Positions 11,006 to 22,598 of a stretch of 48,745 bases of DNA are shown here, piece by piece. Under the pieces are notes generated by a model. It saw only the letters and a list, made by a program, of their open reading frames with translations, was not told the origin of the DNA and did not search any database. A program made the position numbers and the translations under genes. Numbering within the stretch: the first letter of the stretch is position 1; the number at the start of each line of letters is the position of its first letter. The DNA comes from Candidatus Aquabacterium excrementipullorum (GTDB taxonomy: Bacteria > Pseudomonadota > Gammaproteobacteria > Burkholderiales > Burkholderiaceae_C), in NCBI GenBank assembly GCA_019112875.1, contig DXIO01000107.1, positions 1 through 48,745 of the forward strand, read 5' to 3'.

Positions 11006-12301
11006 TCAGTCGTAGACCTCGGCGTTGGGATCGGTGGCCTCCAGCTCGTAGCTGGCGGCCAGCATGGCCAGGCGGCCCACCACCCCGTACATGTAGAAGC
11101 GGTTGGGCACGCTGGCGCCGGGTTTGGCGCCCGGCTTGGGCAGGTGCGAGGGCTCGGCGAAGGCCAGGGGCACGAAGCTGGAGCCCGGGGCGTTGAGGTT
11201 CTCGTCGATGCCGCGGTCGGCGTGCACGCGGTAGAAGCCGCCGATCACGTAGCGGTCCAGCATGTAGACCACGGGCTCGGCCACGGCGTCGTTGATCTGC
11301 TCGTAGGTGGGCACGCCCTCCTGGATGATCACGCGGGTGACCTCCTGGCCGTCTTTCACCACCGACATCTTGTTGCGGGTGCGGCGGTTCAGGTCGGCCA
11401 GGTCTTTCGCGTCGCGCACGGTCATGATGCCCATGCCGTAGGTGCCGTTGTCGGCCTTGACGATGACGAAGGGCTTCTCGTTGATGCCGTATTCCTTGTA
11501 CTTGCGGCGGATCTTGTTCAGCAGGGTGTCGACCTGCGTCTGCAAGGCCTCATGGCCGGTGTCGTCCTGGAAGTTGATGTCCTCGCAGACGGCGTACATG
11601 GGGTTGATCAGCCATGGGTCCATGCCCAGCAGCTTGGCGAACTTCTTGGCGACCTCTTCATAGGCCTGGAAGTGCTGGCTCTTGCGGCGCACGGCCCAGC
11701 CGGCGTGCAGCGGCGGCAGCAAATATTGCTCGTGCAAGCCCTGCAGGATCTCGGGGATGCCAGCGGACAGGTCGTTGTTGAGCAAGATGGTGCAGGGGTC
11801 GAAGTGCTTGAGGCCCAGGCGGCGCTTGGTGCGCACCAGGGGTTCGAGCGTGAGCGTGTTGCCGTCGGGCAGGTTCAGGACAGTGGGCTCGGTGATGGTT
11901 TCGTCCAGCGAGCCCAGGCGCACGTTCAGGCCGGCGGCCGAGAAGATCTCGACCAGGCGCGCCACGTTCGTCAGGTAGAAGGTGTTGCGGGTGTGGCGCT
12001 CGGGGATCAGCAGCAGGTTCTTGGCCTCGGGGCAGATCTTCTCGATGGCGGCCATGGCGGCCTGCACGGCCAGGGGCAGCATCTCCGGCGTCAGGTTGTT
12101 GAAGCCGCCGGGGTAGAGGTTGGTGTCCACCGGGGCCAGCTTGAAGCCGGCATTGCGCAGATCGACCGAGGTGTAGAAGGGCGGGGTGTGCTCCATCCAT
12201 TCCAGCCGGAACCAGCGTTCGATGGCAGGCATGGATTCCAGCATGCGCTGCTCCAGCTCGTTGATGGGGCCGGTCAGCGCGGTGATCAGGTGTGGAACCA
12301 T
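11006..12301 (-). CDS. gshA: Glutamate-cysteine ligase (beta/acidithiobacillus-type GshA)
   Basis: First enzyme of glutathione synthesis, making gamma-glutamylcysteine. The 431-residue product belongs to the GshA family typical of betaproteobacteria and Acidithiobacillus, distinct from E. coli GshA. Recognisable stretches are DTNLYPGGFNNLTPEMLP, LLLIPERHTRNTFY, VIVKADNGTYGMGIMT and IQEGVPTYE. The frame stays open 156 bases upstream, but MVPHLITALTGPINELEQ matches the family start, and GAAGAG lies about 10 bases before that ATG. The 57-bp gap to kup suggests one transcript with kup, benE and gshB. A terminator separates it from amtB. Confidence 0.94.
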   Translation of the reverse strand: MVPHLITALTGPINELEQRMLESMPAIERWFRLEWMEHTPPFYTSVDLRNAGFKLAPVDTNLYPGGFNNLTPEMLPLAVQAAMAAIEKICPEAKNLLLIPERHTRNTFYLTNVARLVEIFSAAGLNVRLGSLDETITEPTVLNLPDGNTLTLEPLVRTKRRLGLKHFDPCTILLNNDLSAGIPEILQGLHEQYLLPPLHAGWAVRRKSQHFQAYEEVAKKFAKLLGMDPWLINPMYAVCEDINFQDDTGHEALQTQVDTLLNKIRRKYKEYGINEKPFVIVKADNGTYGMGIMTVRDAKDLADLNRRTRNKMSVVKDGQEVTRVIIQEGVPTYEQINDAVAEPVVYMLDRYVIGGFYRVHADRGIDENLNAPGSSFVPLAFAEPSHLPKPGAKPGASVPNRFYMYGVVGRLAMLAASYELEATDPNAEVYD

Positions 12302-12455
12302 GGGGTGGTGCTCTTCGATGTCGTGGGGATCATTGTAGGAGTTTGGGGCCGGGCCACCGCGAAATGGCCCGGGCAGCCTGTTTTCCGTGACGATGGGCCC
12401 ACGTTGGGGCGCTTTGACGGATTTCCAGAGGGCGTTCGCGCTTGTCCGGAAAAGC

Positions 12456-12483
12456 AAAAAGGGCTGCCCGGAGGCAGCCCTTT
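12456..12483 (-). terminator. Rho-independent terminator after amtB
   Basis: On the minus strand an 8-bp stem GGGCTGCC/GGCAGCCC (12461-12468 with 12473-12480) closes a 4-base loop and is followed by five T. It lies 43 bp past the amtB stop and ends the glnK-amtB transcript before gshA. The three T on the other side are too few for strong bidirectional function. Confidence 0.85.
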
Positions 12484-12526
12484 GGCTTGTCGCGAAGGGA
12501 ACCCGTTACCGGGCCCCCCGAACGGA

Positions 12527-14080
12527 TCACTTGTGATAGGCGGTTTCGCCGTGCGAGGTGATGTCCAGGCCTTCGCGCTCTTCGTCCTCGGGGACACGCA
12601 GGCCGATCACCAGGTCGACGATCTTGTAGGCGATCACGGAGACCACGCCCGACCACACGATGGTCAGCAGCACGCCCTTCAGCTGGATCCACACCTGGCC
12701 GGCGATGGAGTAGGCGTCCGGGGCGACCATGGCGACGGTCGTCCAGTCGGCGACGGCGCTGGGGCCGCCCAGGTTGGGCGAGTTGAACACGCCGGTCAGC
12801 AGGGCACCCAGGATGCCGCCCACGCCGTGCACGCCGAACACGTCCAGCGAGTCGTCGGCACCCAGCAGCTTCTTCAGGCCGGTCACGCCCCACAGGCAGA
12901 TCAGGCCGGCCAGCAGGCCGATGATCAGGGCGCCACCGATGCCGACGTTGCCGGCGGCGGGGGTGATGGCGACCAGACCAGCCACGGCGCCGGAAGCGGC
13001 ACCCAGCATCGAGGCCTTGCCCTTGAGCAGCGACTCACCCAGGATCCAGCCCAGCACGGCGGCGGCGGTGGCGGCCAGCGTGTTCACGAAGGCCAGGGCG
13101 GCGAAGCCGTTGGCTTCCAGGGCGGAGCCGGCGTTGAAGCCGAACCAGCCCACCCACAGCAGCGCGGCACCGACCATGGTCAGCGTCAGCGAGTGCGGGG
13201 TGAAGGATTCCTTGCCGTAGCCGATGCGCTTGCCGACCATGTAGGCACCCACCAGGCCAGCGACGGCGGCGTTGATGTGCACCACGGTGCCGCCGGCGAA
13301 GTCCAGCGCGCCCCATTGCCAGATCAGGCCGGCCTTCTTGGTCATCTCGTCAGCAACGGCAGCCGATGTGTAGGCGTCCGGGCCCATCCAGAACCACACC
13401 ATGTGGGCCATGGGCAGATAGCTGAAGGTGAACCACAGCACCATGAACAGCAGCACGGCCGAGAACTTGATGCGCTCGGCGAAGGCGCCGACGATCAGGC
13501 AGCAGGTGATGCCGGCGAAGGTGGACTGGAAGGTCGCGAACACGATTTCCGGGATCACCACGCCCTTGCTGAAGGTGGCGCCGTTGGCGAAGGTGCCGGC
13601 GACGTTGTCCCAGATGCCCTTCATCATCAGGCGATCGAGGCCACCGATGAAGGCATTGCCCTCGGTGAAGGCCAGGCTGTAGCCATAGATGAACCACAGC
13701 ACGACGATCAGCGAGAAGGTCACCATCACCTGCATCAGCACGGACAGCATGTTCTTGCTGCGCACCAGGCCGCCGTAGAACAGGGCCAGGCCGGGGATGG
13801 TCATCAGGATCACCAGCAGGGTGGAGACCATCATCCAGGTGGTGTCGCCCTTGTTGGGCACGGGGGCCGCGGCGGCAGGTGCGCTGGCGGCTTCGGCGGG
13901 TGCAGCGGTGGCGGCGGCCGAAGCGGCTTCAGCCGGTGCGGGGGCTGCGGCCGGTGTGGCCTCGGCGGTGGCGGACGCGGCAGCAGCCGGGGTCGCGGTG
14001 GCGGTGTCCTGGGCGTGCGATACGCCCAGCAGACCGAACGCTGCGAGACCCAGTGCGATCGACGCAATGAGTTTTCTCAT
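12527..14080 (-). CDS. amtB: Ammonium transporter AmtB
   Basis: Ammonium channel of the inner membrane, gated by GlnK. The 517-residue product has a signal peptide (MRKLIASIALGLAAFGLLG to AHAQ-like cleavage near residue 23) and an unusually long Ala/Pro-rich stretch of about 55 residues before the first core helix (TTWMMVSTLLVILM). Eleven core helices follow. The pore twin histidines are visible in the GGTVVHINAAVAG and VFGVHGVGGILGA contexts. The start is the ATG at 14080 with AAGAGG upstream; an in-frame codon further up would bury the signal peptide. It follows glnK after 97 bp in the standard glnK-amtB order. Confidence 0.95.
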   Translation of the reverse strand: MRKLIASIALGLAAFGLLGVSHAQDTATATPAAAASATAEATPAAAPAPAEAASAAATAAPAEAASAPAAAAPVPNKGDTTWMMVSTLLVILMTIPGLALFYGGLVRSKNMLSVLMQVMVTFSLIVVLWFIYGYSLAFTEGNAFIGGLDRLMMKGIWDNVAGTFANGATFSKGVVIPEIVFATFQSTFAGITCCLIVGAFAERIKFSAVLLFMVLWFTFSYLPMAHMVWFWMGPDAYTSAAVADEMTKKAGLIWQWGALDFAGGTVVHINAAVAGLVGAYMVGKRIGYGKESFTPHSLTLTMVGAALLWVGWFGFNAGSALEANGFAALAFVNTLAATAAAVLGWILGESLLKGKASMLGAASGAVAGLVAITPAAGNVGIGGALIIGLLAGLICLWGVTGLKKLLGADDSLDVFGVHGVGGILGALLTGVFNSPNLGGPSAVADWTTVAMVAPDAYSIAGQVWIQLKGVLLTIVWSGVVSVIAYKIVDLVIGLRVPEDEEREGLDITSHGETAYHK

Positions 14081-14177
14081 GGATTGCCTCTTGGAATCGG
14101 GTTGGATTGGGACAGGACGCAAGCCGGTGATGCCAAAAGGCGCCGGCCTGGGTCAGCAGAAAATGGTGATCGGGTCT

Positions 14178-14528
<351 letters not shown>

Positions 14529-14560
14529 TTAGAGGTAAAAAGCTTTGCGGGAACTCGGAC

Positions 14561-14576
14561 TGCACGATCCATGCCA
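14561..14576 (-). promoter_or_regulatory. Sigma-54 promoter of glnK-amtB
   Basis: Minus strand reads TGGCATGGATCGTGCA, an excellent fit to the sigma-54 consensus TGGCACG-N4-TTGCA, with GG at -24 and GC at -12 in exact register. Transcription would begin near 14550, giving a leader of about 34 bases that carries the glnK ribosome-binding site. Confidence 0.82.
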
Positions 14577-14648
14577 TCGCAGGCTTTCGGGATGCCCTCA
14601 CGGGCGACCCGCCTATGCGGCACCAAAGTAAAGCGTGTGGGCTGTTTG

Positions 14649-14676
14649 GCACCGCGATGGTGCATTAATTTGGTGC
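14649..14676. promoter_or_regulatory. NtrC-binding site upstream of glnK
   Basis: The inverted repeat GCACC-N5-GGTGC at 14649-14663 matches the classic NtrC enhancer half-sites and spacing. A degenerate second copy, GCATT-N5-GGTGC, spans 14662-14676 and shares two bases with it. The main site is centred about 106 bp upstream of the predicted start, a usual distance for activating a sigma-54 promoter. Confidence 0.75.
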
Positions 14677-14896
14677 ATTTGTCTGCCCGAACCGCCTGCA
14701 GTGTCCGTTTGCACTTGTGTGGTGCCTGATGACGCCTTGTCGTCACTGGCGAGACGTTCCATCCTGGGGCTCGGGTGCCGGGACCTCCTTCTCTTGGCTC
14801 ACCCTTCAGAGGGAACGTGCCGGGCGGTGCTTTCCTGACAATCGACGCAAAGGCCGGCCACTTTGCGCCGCCATCACAAGCATCAGGAGAACGAGG

Positions 14897-16495
14897 ATGA
14901 CCTTGGCCGTGGTACACAGCCGCGCACTGGACGGATTGAACGCGCCTGAGGTGACCGTGGAGGTGCACCTGGCCAACGGCCTGCCGTGCTTCACGCTGGT
15001 CGGGCTGGCCGACACCGAGGTGAAGGAAGCACGTGAGCGGGTGCGCGCGGCCTTGAGCAACAGCGGGCTGGAGTTTCCGCACAACAAAAGGATCACGGTC
15101 AATCTCGCGCCGGCCGATCTGCCCAAGGAATCCGGCCGGTTCGATTTGCCCATGGCCGTGGGCATCCTGGCGGCGCTGGGCCATGTCGACATGCGCCAGC
15201 TGGAACACATGGAGTTCGCCGGTGAACTGTCGCTGGGTGGCGAGTTGCGGCCGGTGCGGGGCGCGTTGGCGATGGCGCTGGCGGTGCGGCGTGGTCGATT
15301 GCAGGCCGCGCGCGACGGCACGGCCGGCATGCCCGCTGGGCTGGATGCGCAGCCGCGCGCTGCCCCTCGCACGCTGGTGCTGCCGGCGGACAGCGCCCGA
15401 CAGGCCGCGCGCGTGGACGGCGTGACCTTGCTGGAGGCGCAGAACCTCGCGCAGGTGGTTGAAGCGCTGCGCCCTCCGCGCGACGGCGAGTCGCCGCCGG
15501 AGCCTTTGCGCGTGGCCCGGCCCGAGGGGGTGGTCGAAGAGGCCTTGTCCGTGGCCTTTGGCGATCTGCGGGATGTGAAAGGCCAGGCCGCGGCCAAGCG
15601 GGCATTGGAGACGGCTGCGGCCGGTGGGCACTCGCTGCTGATGGTCGGCCCGCCAGGCACGGGCAAATCCATGCTGGCGCGGCGATTGGCTTCCGTACTG
15701 CCAGCCTTGACGCAGGACGAGGCGCTGGAAGCCGCGGCCGTGCAAAGCCTGGCGGGCACGTTCCGCGCGGAGGCTTGGCAGCATCGCCCCTGGCGCGCGC
15801 CGCATCACTCTGCATCGTCGGTGGCATTGGTCGGCGGCGGCTCACCGCCCAGGCCAGGCGAGATATCTCTGGCCCATCGCGGCTTGCTGTTTTTGGACGA
15901 GCTGCCCGAATTTCCGAGGTCTGCCCTGGAGGCTTTGCGTGAACCGCTGGAGACTGGCCACATCACCATCTCCCGCGCGGCGCGGCGCCATGATTTCCCC
16001 GCCCGCTTTCAATTGGTCGCAGCGATGAACCCGTGTCCATGCGGCCACCTGGGCAACCCGCTCAAGGCCTGCCGCTGCACGCCCGAGCAGGTGTCGCGCT
16101 ACCAGGCGCGGCTGAGCGGCCCTTTGCTGGACCGCATCGATGTGCAGGTGGAAGTACCGGCTGTGGCGCCCGACGTGCTGGCCGGTGCGCCCGATGGTGA
16201 ACCGAGCGCGGTGGTGGCGGCACGCGTGGCCCACGCCCAGGCCTTGCAATGGGCCAGGCAGGGCTGCCTGAATGCTGAACTCGATGGCAGCGGCCTGGAC
16301 CGGCATGCCGCGCTGGAGCCGGCCGCACAGCAGTTCCTCAAGGCGGCCAGTGCGCGGCTGGGGTGGTCGGGCCGTGGCTTTCACCGCGTGCTGCGGCTGG
16401 CACGCACCATTGCCGATCTGGCAGGTACCGAAGCCGTCACCGCGGCGCAGGTGGCCGAGGCGATCCAGTACCGGCGAGCTTTGCCTGGCGCTTGA
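14897..16495 (+). CDS. comM: ComM/YifB-family AAA+ ATPase (Mg-chelatase-like)
   Basis: Hexameric branch-migration helicase that helps integrate DNA during natural transformation. The 532-residue product begins MTLAVVHSRALDGL and has an N-terminal Lon-type fold (about 1-190), then an AAA+ core with Walker A GPPGTGKS (251-258) and Walker B LLFLDE (330-335). A four-Cys cluster follows (C380, C382, C392, C394; MNPCPCGH and ACRC), then a C-terminal helical lid. AGGAGA at 14885-14890 marks the ATG. The frame is open to 14717 upstream without family similarity. It is divergent from glnK, so its 5' region adjoins the nitrogen-regulated promoter. Confidence 0.94.
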   Translation: MTLAVVHSRALDGLNAPEVTVEVHLANGLPCFTLVGLADTEVKEARERVRAALSNSGLEFPHNKRITVNLAPADLPKESGRFDLPMAVGILAALGHVDMRQLEHMEFAGELSLGGELRPVRGALAMALAVRRGRLQAARDGTAGMPAGLDAQPRAAPRTLVLPADSARQAARVDGVTLLEAQNLAQVVEALRPPRDGESPPEPLRVARPEGVVEEALSVAFGDLRDVKGQAAAKRALETAAAGGHSLLMVGPPGTGKSMLARRLASVLPALTQDEALEAAAVQSLAGTFRAEAWQHRPWRAPHHSASSVALVGGGSPPRPGEISLAHRGLLFLDELPEFPRSALEALREPLETGHITISRAARRHDFPARFQLVAAMNPCPCGHLGNPLKACRCTPEQVSRYQARLSGPLLDRIDVQVEVPAVAPDVLAGAPDGEPSAVVAARVAHAQALQWARQGCLNAELDGSGLDRHAALEPAAQQFLKAASARLGWSGRGFHRVLRLARTIADLAGTEAVTAAQVAEAIQYRRALPGA

Positions 16496-16554
16496 GGGGG
16501 TGATGAAGTGTGACTTCTGGCGCCCCTCTGGTGGGGGAAGACAGGCCGATCGGC

Positions 16555-16583
16555 TTGCATGCGAAGTTACGGCAAGGCACAAT
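16555..16583 (+). promoter_or_regulatory. Candidate sigma-70 promoter
   Basis: TTGCAT and CACAAT are separated by exactly 17 bases. Each matches 4 of 6 consensus positions. Transcription would start near 16590, just before the hairpin series described next. Confidence 0.45.
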
Positions 16584-16589
16584 TGCTGT

Positions 16590-16699
16590 TGCCGCCTGAA
16601 TCATTGTTCGGCGCGGACGGGCTTTCCTCCCTGAGCCCGTGAGCCTGTTTCGCAGGACTTGAGCCACGGAATGCTTTGCTTTTCGTGGCTTTCCTTTTT
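16590..16699 (+). ncRNA. Candidate small RNA with a CCUCCC loop
   Basis: The stretch between comM and the next gene has no plausible coding frame but folds well. A hairpin ACGGGCT/AGCCCGT (16617-16640) exposes a TTTCCTCCCT loop complementary to Shine-Dalgarno sequences. A short stem CCTG/CAGG follows, then a terminator hairpin AGCCACG/CGTGGCT (16662-16690) with a T-rich tail. Promoter, structured body and terminator give a transcript of about 110 nt. It could instead be an attenuated leader of the downstream 105-residue gene, whose start lies 27 bases past the tail. Confidence 0.45.
16662..16699 (+). terminator. Rho-independent terminator-like hairpin
   Basis: Seven-bp stem AGCCACG/CGTGGCT around a 15-base AT-rich loop, followed by TTCCTTTTT. 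It would end the candidate small RNA; with read-through from comM it could also end that transcript. Confidence 0.55.
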
Positions 16700-16725
16700 C
16701 TGCCTTCCTGCATCAGCATCCGGCC

Positions 16726-17043
16726 ATGTCTCCCTTGCACTACCTGACTTTCGACCTGAGCGACGACACCGATGGCGTCGGCACCATCGAAGCCATGGCG
16801 TCCACGGCACCCGCACAGGCTGATGCGGTCGATGCCGAGATTCGGCAGGTGCTCGATTGGGCCTGGCGGCAGTTTCCGCACAGCCACGGCCGGCTCGACG
16901 AAGGCCACGACTGGGACCACGATCTGCAGACCGCCCAGGAGCAGGCAGGTGATCGTGCCTGGCGCACCGTGACGCTCACGATCAGCGCGTCGCCCGCTTT
17001 CATGGAAGCGTTCACTGCAAGGTTTTCGGCCGCGCTGGAATAA
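16726..17043 (+). CDS. Hypothetical protein, 105 residues
   Basis: Not recognised as a named family. The small acidic protein begins MSPLHYLTFDLSDDTDGVGT, with no signal peptide or membrane segment. The central part is rich in Trp, His and Asp (WAWRQFPHSHG, EGHDWDHDLQ), and the end TVTLTISASPAFMEAF suggests a mixed alpha/beta fold. Codon use looks like that of its neighbours, so it is probably a real gene. The ribosome-binding site is weak. It converges on dnaE2 with only 4 bp between stops and follows the candidate small RNA. Confidence 0.65.
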   Translation: MSPLHYLTFDLSDDTDGVGTIEAMASTAPAQADAVDAEIRQVLDWAWRQFPHSHGRLDEGHDWDHDLQTAQEQAGDRAWRTVTLTISASPAFMEAFTARFSAALE

Positions 17044-17047
17044 GGCC

Positions 17048-20241
<3,194 letters not shown>

Positions 20242-20245
<4 letters not shown>

Positions 20246-21609
20246 CCGTACACCCCGTGCAGGTACCAATGCGCGGCGGTGTGGCCTTCGGCGGCCAGCG
20301 GCACGCGTTCCTTGTAGATCCACAGCAGTCCGGCGGCGGGCGAGCTGGCGATGAAGTAATCACGCGCCTGCGGCCCGTCGGCGCGGGTGTGGTCCCACCA
20401 GCCGCCTTCGATGCGCTGTGGCCCGGCCAGCAGGCTCAGGGGGCCGTGGTGGCGGGGCTGGTGGTCGCGCACTTCCAGTGGCACTGGCCGTTCCAGGATC
20501 CACACGGGCAGCGGCATGGTGTGTGGCGAGGTGGCTGGCGCTGTTGTCGGCGTGGCGCAGGCCTGCGTGCACGGCACCCAGGCCTGCATGTGCCCGGGCC
20601 GGTGGTCGGCGAGGGCCACGGGGCGCAGCACGCGTTCATCGCCCAGGCGCACGCTGAGCTTTTCCAGCGTGTGGCGCAGCGCCTCGCCACTGGGCACGTC
20701 GTCGGGCAGCAGAGACAGGGCCTGGCCGGGCAGGCGTTCGATCTCGCTGGCGTAAAGGCTCAGTTCGCCCACGGGCGCCTTCAGGCGGACATGCGCCAGG
20801 TGCTCAGCCAGCAGGCGCGCCAGGTGCTCCACATGGCGCACGGCCTGCGCGGTGCGCACTTCCAGTTGTTCGCCATCGCCGGCCTGGCGCGAGGCCATGT
20901 CATGCCGCCAGCGCAGCACGATGGCCAGCACGCCGGCATGGCGCAATGTGAGCCACTCCTGCAGGCGGCGCAGCAGGTGCTCGGCGGCCTGCAGCACGGC
21001 CTCGGTGGATTCCACGCGGAAGGGCAGCTCCAGCCGTTCGTCGAACACCTCGGGCAGGGTCAGCCAGGGCGGCAGTGTGTCGGGGCGCAGGCCATGGGCC
21101 TGGTCCAGTGCGTCCAGCAGGGAGGCGCCGAAGCGCCGGGCCACGCCGCCGCGCGGCAGGCGTCGCAAGGCCCCCAGGGTGTGGCAGCCCATCTGGGACA
21201 AGGTTTCCAGATGCGGATGGGCCGCGCTCAGGGTGTGCAGTGGCAGGGGGGCGAGCAGGTCGGCTGTATCGGGTGGATGTACCGGATGGGGGGCGCCGGC
21301 TCGCAGAAGCGCTGTTGCCGGGCTGCCATCCTGGTGACGAGACAAGGCCAGCGCCGCCAGGCTGGTCGGCCCCCAGGCCATGCGGCGCCACCCGGGCGCG
21401 GGGGCGCCATCGCGCAATTGCTGTTGCAAGGCTTGGGCGCCTTTGAACAGGCGCAAACTGGCGGCCACCTCGACCAGCACGGCCTCGTCCCGCAGCACGA
21501 CGCGCGGGCTGAAGCGCAGCGCCCACCAGCCCAGCAGGCGCTGCGTCCAGGCACGCTCATCCAGGGTGGCGTCGTCCGCCCCGTCGGGGATCAGCGAGAA
21601 CCAGAGCAT
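20242..21609 (-). CDS. imuB: ImuB, inactive Y-family polymerase-like mutasome subunit
   Basis: Adaptor of the ImuA-ImuB-DnaE2 mutasome; in the family it links the polymerase to the beta clamp. The 455-residue product resembles Y-family polymerases (finger and little-finger parts, LETLSQMGCHTLGALRRLPRGGVARRFG near the middle) but lacks the acidic catalytic residues, the ImuB hallmark. The start is the ATG giving MLWFSLIP; the open frame upstream runs into imuA in another frame and has no family match. It lies 11 bp downstream of imuA and overlaps dnaE2 by 4 bp. Confidence 0.88.
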
Positions 21610-21620
21610 GGTGATGCGGC

Positions 21621-22475
21621 CTAGACGCTGGAAGCGGTGGTGCCGACCACGACCTTGGCAGGCAAGGAGATGGGTGAGCGCAATGAAGGCGCGACAGGCT
21701 GCGCAGGCCCCTGATCCGCCTCTGACAACGTGACCGGTGAGACGGCCGGCGCCGGTATTTCCACCACCATCGGCTTGATGGTCGTGGGCGCCTTGTGCTG
21801 CCAATGCCCCAGCCCGGGTGGCCAGGCGTGCAGCCGCAGCGGTGAAGCATGCACCGGCCCCTTGCGCTTGAGGATCTCTATGTGCAGTTGCCCAGGCCCT
21901 TGCAGCTCGATGCGCAGCCGCAAGGGCGCGGCCGAAGCTTGTTGCCCCGCCTGCGCGGGCCGCACGATGAACACCGGCGCATCGCATTGCAAGGCCCACG
22001 TCTGCAACCGGCGGATCTGGGCGGCGGTGGCCTGGGGCAGCCAACTCACCAGGCCTGCCAGTTCACGTGCGGCGCCCGGCCCCTTGATCAGTTGCTCGGT
22101 GGCCCACAGGCGCTCCTGTGGCGTGTCGGCCTGCACCCAGACGATGCCGGCTTCGGGCACGCCGGCCTGTTGCAAGCCCGGCAGATGTGGCGTCAACGGT
22201 GGCCCGACGAAGACGATGGTTTGCCCCGTGCGTGCCAGCTCCGCCAGGCCAGGGCGCAACAAACGCCATTCGGCCAGCGGTGCGCCCGGGGCGGGCCAGG
22301 GCTGCAGCAGTTCGGTCAGCGCATGCGTGGGCCAGCCGCCGCCCGGCAGTTCCTGGTCCAGCGCCGAGAAACCGGTGGCGCAGGCACGCTGCCACCCAGG
22401 GCTGACCCGGCTGGCCGACCACAGCGCATCCTGAAGCGCTGGGGGAAGGGAAGAGAGGGCACGCGCGGCGTCCAT
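21621..22475 (-). CDS. imuA: ImuA, RecA-like mutasome protein
   Basis: First gene of the translesion cassette. The 284-residue protein is a shortened RecA/SulA-like family member that supports ImuB and DnaE2. The region TGFSALDQELPGGGWPTHALTELL matches the RecA-type segment before the P-loop, but no intact Walker A is seen, as is common in ImuA. The C-terminal half is Pro-rich with less similarity. The ATG at 22475 lacks a clear ribosome-binding site and lies only 9 bases from the LexA box, so the leader must be very short. The longer open frame upstream crosses the operator and has no similarity. Confidence 0.83.
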   Translation of the reverse strand: MDAARALSSLPPALQDALWSASRVSPGWQRACATGFSALDQELPGGGWPTHALTELLQPWPAPGAPLAEWRLLRPGLAELARTGQTIVFVGPPLTPHLPGLQQAGVPEAGIVWVQADTPQERLWATEQLIKGPGAARELAGLVSWLPQATAAQIRRLQTWALQCDAPVFIVRPAQAGQQASAAPLRLRIELQGPGQLHIEILKRKGPVHASPLRLHAWPPGLGHWQHKAPTTIKPMVVEIPAPAVSPVTLSEADQGPAQPVAPSLRSPISLPAKVVVGTTASSV

Positions 22476-22483
22476 GTTGAAGG

Positions 22484-22499
22484 CTGTATGTGCATACAG
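22484..22499. promoter_or_regulatory. LexA (SOS) box of imuA-imuB-dnaE2
   Basis: CTGTATGTGCATACAG fits the CTGT-N8-ACAG SOS consensus as a near-perfect palindrome. On the minus strand a TATACT -10-like element (22498-22503) overlaps its edge by two bases, placing the operator at the predicted transcription start, about 9 bases before the imuA ATG. LexA binding here would block initiation. Confidence 0.82.
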
Positions 22500-22563
22500 T
22501 ATATGACAGCCAGCCCATTCCGGCCACGCACCCCTGTCCATAGCCCGGGCAAGCGCCAAGAAG

Positions 22564-22592
22564 TTGACGTCTTCAATTAGAAGATTTATTCT
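22564..22592 (+). promoter_or_regulatory. Promoter with an embedded palindrome upstream of the TetR gene
   Basis: TTGACG and TATTCT are spaced by 17 bases. The perfect inverted repeat TCTTC-AATTA-GAAGA (22570-22584) sits between them, as expected for autorepression by the TetR-family product. Transcription would start about at the ATG at 22599. Confidence 0.6.
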
Positions 22593-22598
22593 ATTTGA

